Assembly (NCBI GenBank): GCA_964412365.1
Contig: CAYPOI010000110.1
Coordinates: 1-6,483 of the forward strand
Direction of reading: 5' to 3'
Length of the DNA: 6,483 nucleotides
DNA from: CAMTWZ01 sp964412365
Lineage (GTDB): Bacteria; Bacteroidota; Rhodothermia; Balneolales; HLUCCA01
Under the pieces are notes generated by a model. The model was not told the DNA's origin. It was given only the letters and a program-made list of their open reading frames with translations, and ran no database searches. The translations under genes were made by a program, and so were the position numbers. This document shows, piece by piece, positions 5,380 through 6,483 of the stretch; within the stretch, counting starts at the first letter, position 1, and every line of letters starts with the position of its first letter.

Positions 5380-6366
5380 CTAAAAGGACCACTTCACCCG
5401 CACGAAAAGGGTATTCGCCTCATAAGTGCGTAGGATTTGCGCCAGCACGAGCAGGTCGAGATTTTCGGCGATGGAGTAGGTGGCTTGAGGCATGATGATG
5501 GTCAGATCGCGGGTGAAGGCGCCTAGCACCGATAGATTCACTGAGAATAACGGGTGCACCGCGCTTCCTGCACCGATCATGTAGGCGGATGGAGCCATGA
5601 ACAGGTTTTCGGGCGATGGCGGACTCGCGATGCCGCCCGCATCCCCCATCCCGAAACCGCCATTGTACAACACTTCGCCGTTCACGAACACGCCACTTGC
5701 GAGCATGTGATCGGCGCCGACAACGGCGGATAGTGTCTTTTGTCCTGAGAAGTAACTCATTTCTCCTTTGAAGCCGGATGTGCCCACATACCCCGACCAT
5801 CCCCCTCCGAATACCATTTGCTCCTTGTAATAGCCCGTGAGAAATTGGACGTCATACGTTCCGATGTTGCCTCTAAACATGCCTGCGACCACATCCCGGC
5901 TCACTCCGGCTTCCACGCTCGAGGCATATCCCCATCCGTACTGAGCCACGGCCGCATCCGACCCCGGACGCTCCTCATAATCGAAATCCAAAAAAGCATA
6001 GGCGTTGAACAGATCGTTCGGGTTCCAGACCATGGTTTTGCCCCAGTTGATGCGCTGACGTCCGACATGTGCTTCCCATGGTCCCTCCTGCCAGGAAAGA
6101 TGCAGGCGATCCACATTCGAACGAAACTCATGTCCGTCGGATGTGGATATGACCCGCGTCCGAAGATCCGCTTGCAGGCGGATGGAGGATGCCAACGCCC
6201 ATCGCGATTCCAAGCGGTTGTGAAGAATGTTTAAATACGTGGGATTTCCGAACGCATTGTCCACCGATACCGCGCCGAGCTCCTTCACGTAGCCTTTGAT
6301 GTCCTGTGCGACGGCCGACGACACCCCGAGCCACCCAACCAACATCGCGGCCCACAACCGGCTCAT
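5380..6366 (-). CDS. Predicted outer-membrane beta-barrel protein (porin-like)
   Basis: This 328-residue protein has an N-terminal signal peptide (hydrophobic residues about 5-20, likely cleavage after SSAVA or AQ). The rest alternates aromatic and polar residues as in beta strands, and it ends with VRVKWSF, a terminal Phe signature typical of outer-membrane proteins inserted by the Bam machinery. Conserved-looking blocks are HVGRQRINWG at 100-109, VWNPNDLFNAY at 113-123 and DFDYEERPGSDA at 127-138. They recall the GRQ-x-x-WG then NP-x-D pattern of DUF1302 and alginate-export-type barrels, so a distant relation is possible. The start codon ATG overlaps the TGA of the upstream ABC ATPase gene by four bases, indicating one operon and probably translational coupling. 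A role as outer-membrane partner of that transporter is inferred from position only. The substrate is unknown. Confidence 0.82.
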   Translation of the reverse strand: MSRLWAAMLVGWLGVSSAVAQDIKGYVKELGAVSVDNAFGNPTYLNILHNRLESRWALASSIRLQADLRTRVISTSDGHEFRSNVDRLHLSWQEGPWEAHVGRQRINWGKTMVWNPNDLFNAYAFLDFDYEERPGSDAAVAQYGWGYASSVEAGVSRDVVAGMFRGNIGTYDVQFLTGYYKEQMVFGGGWSGYVGTSGFKGEMSYFSGQKTLSAVVGADHMLASGVFVNGEVLYNGGFGMGDAGGIASPPSPENLFMAPSAYMIGAGSAVHPLFSVNLSVLGAFTRDLTIIMPQATYSIAENLDLLVLAQILRTYEANTLFVRVKWSF

Positions 6367-6483
6367 GACCGGCGCTCGTCGGTGGCCACTTCCCCATCCA
6401 CCAAGGTGATCACCCGCCTCGCGCGCTCTACCACACGAGCATCATGCGTCGAAAAGACGAAGGTAACGCCCTGCTTCTCATTC
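6363..6483 (-). CDS. ABC transporter ATP-binding protein (LolD/MacB type), C-terminal fragment
   Basis: Only the last 39 residues are in the window, read on the minus strand from 6482 to the TGA at 6363-6365. The fragment contains TFVFSTHDARVVERARRVITL followed at once by VDGEV, the usual end of an ABC ATPase. The strand leads into the H-loop His (in STHD), then an arginine-rich helix and the DG turn. This ending is typical of LolD/MacB-type ATPases that power lipoprotein release or macrolide and peptide export, and less typical of importers. The Walker and signature motifs lie outside the window. The stop overlaps the start of the porin-like gene (ATGA), so they form one operon. A LolD-like job is an inference from the tail sequence and the outer-membrane neighbour. 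Confidence 0.78.
   Translation of the reverse strand, partial: NEKQGVTFVFSTHDARVVERARRVITLVDGEVATDERRS

Noticed and set aside
5420..6397. Alternative frames over the porin-like gene, both strands
   Set aside because: Arg/His-rich, low-complexity translations typical of wrong frames; the signal peptide and terminal Phe support the chosen frame.
1..6483. tRNA, rRNA or riboswitch genes
   Set aside because: No cloverleaf, rRNA segment or known aptamer core could be recognised in the short intergenic regions.

Overview
The window looks like a piece of a Gram-negative, most likely Bacteroidota-related, draft or metagenome-assembled genome. The evidence is an outer-membrane beta-barrel protein with a signal peptide, an RsmI-like methylase of the short form I associate with Bacteroidota, and a start codon with an A-rich leader and no Shine-Dalgarno sequence. 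This assignment is an inference; no rRNA or other marker is present. Two runs of exactly 100 N (2089-2188, 3502-3601) are the usual symbol for scaffold gaps of unknown length, so nearby distances are not reliable.

Left region (1-2041, + strand): three genes joined by 4-base start/stop overlaps. They are the C-terminal part of a serine-hydrolase (beta-lactamase2-type) protein whose catalytic motifs appear lost, a cytidylate-kinase-like protein, and a small protein with two membrane segments. The last gene runs into a tandem array of the 7-base unit GTGTATA (2034-2300), which supplies its stop codon. The array contains a scaffold gap, decays at its right edge, and is followed by three inverted units that can fold back on it.

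Middle region (2352-5274): an RsmI-like SAM-dependent methylase (+) meets a short ankyrin-repeat protein (-) tail to tail with no intergenic base; the two stop codons together form TGATCA. Across the second gap, diverging from the ankyrin gene, is a complete ettA, the ABC-F translational throttle ATPase.

Right region (5276-6483): a second heptad-based inverted repeat (unit about GTTGAAT) separates ettA from a minus-strand operon. That operon holds the end of a LolD/MacB-type ABC transporter ATPase, overlapping by 4 bases the gene for a predicted outer-membrane beta-barrel protein. This suggests an envelope transport or lipoprotein-sorting system with an outer-membrane partner.

The most unusual content is the pair of heptad-phased intergenic elements with inverted arms, and the apparent pseudoenzyme at the left edge. 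The remaining genes are ordinary housekeeping or envelope genes.
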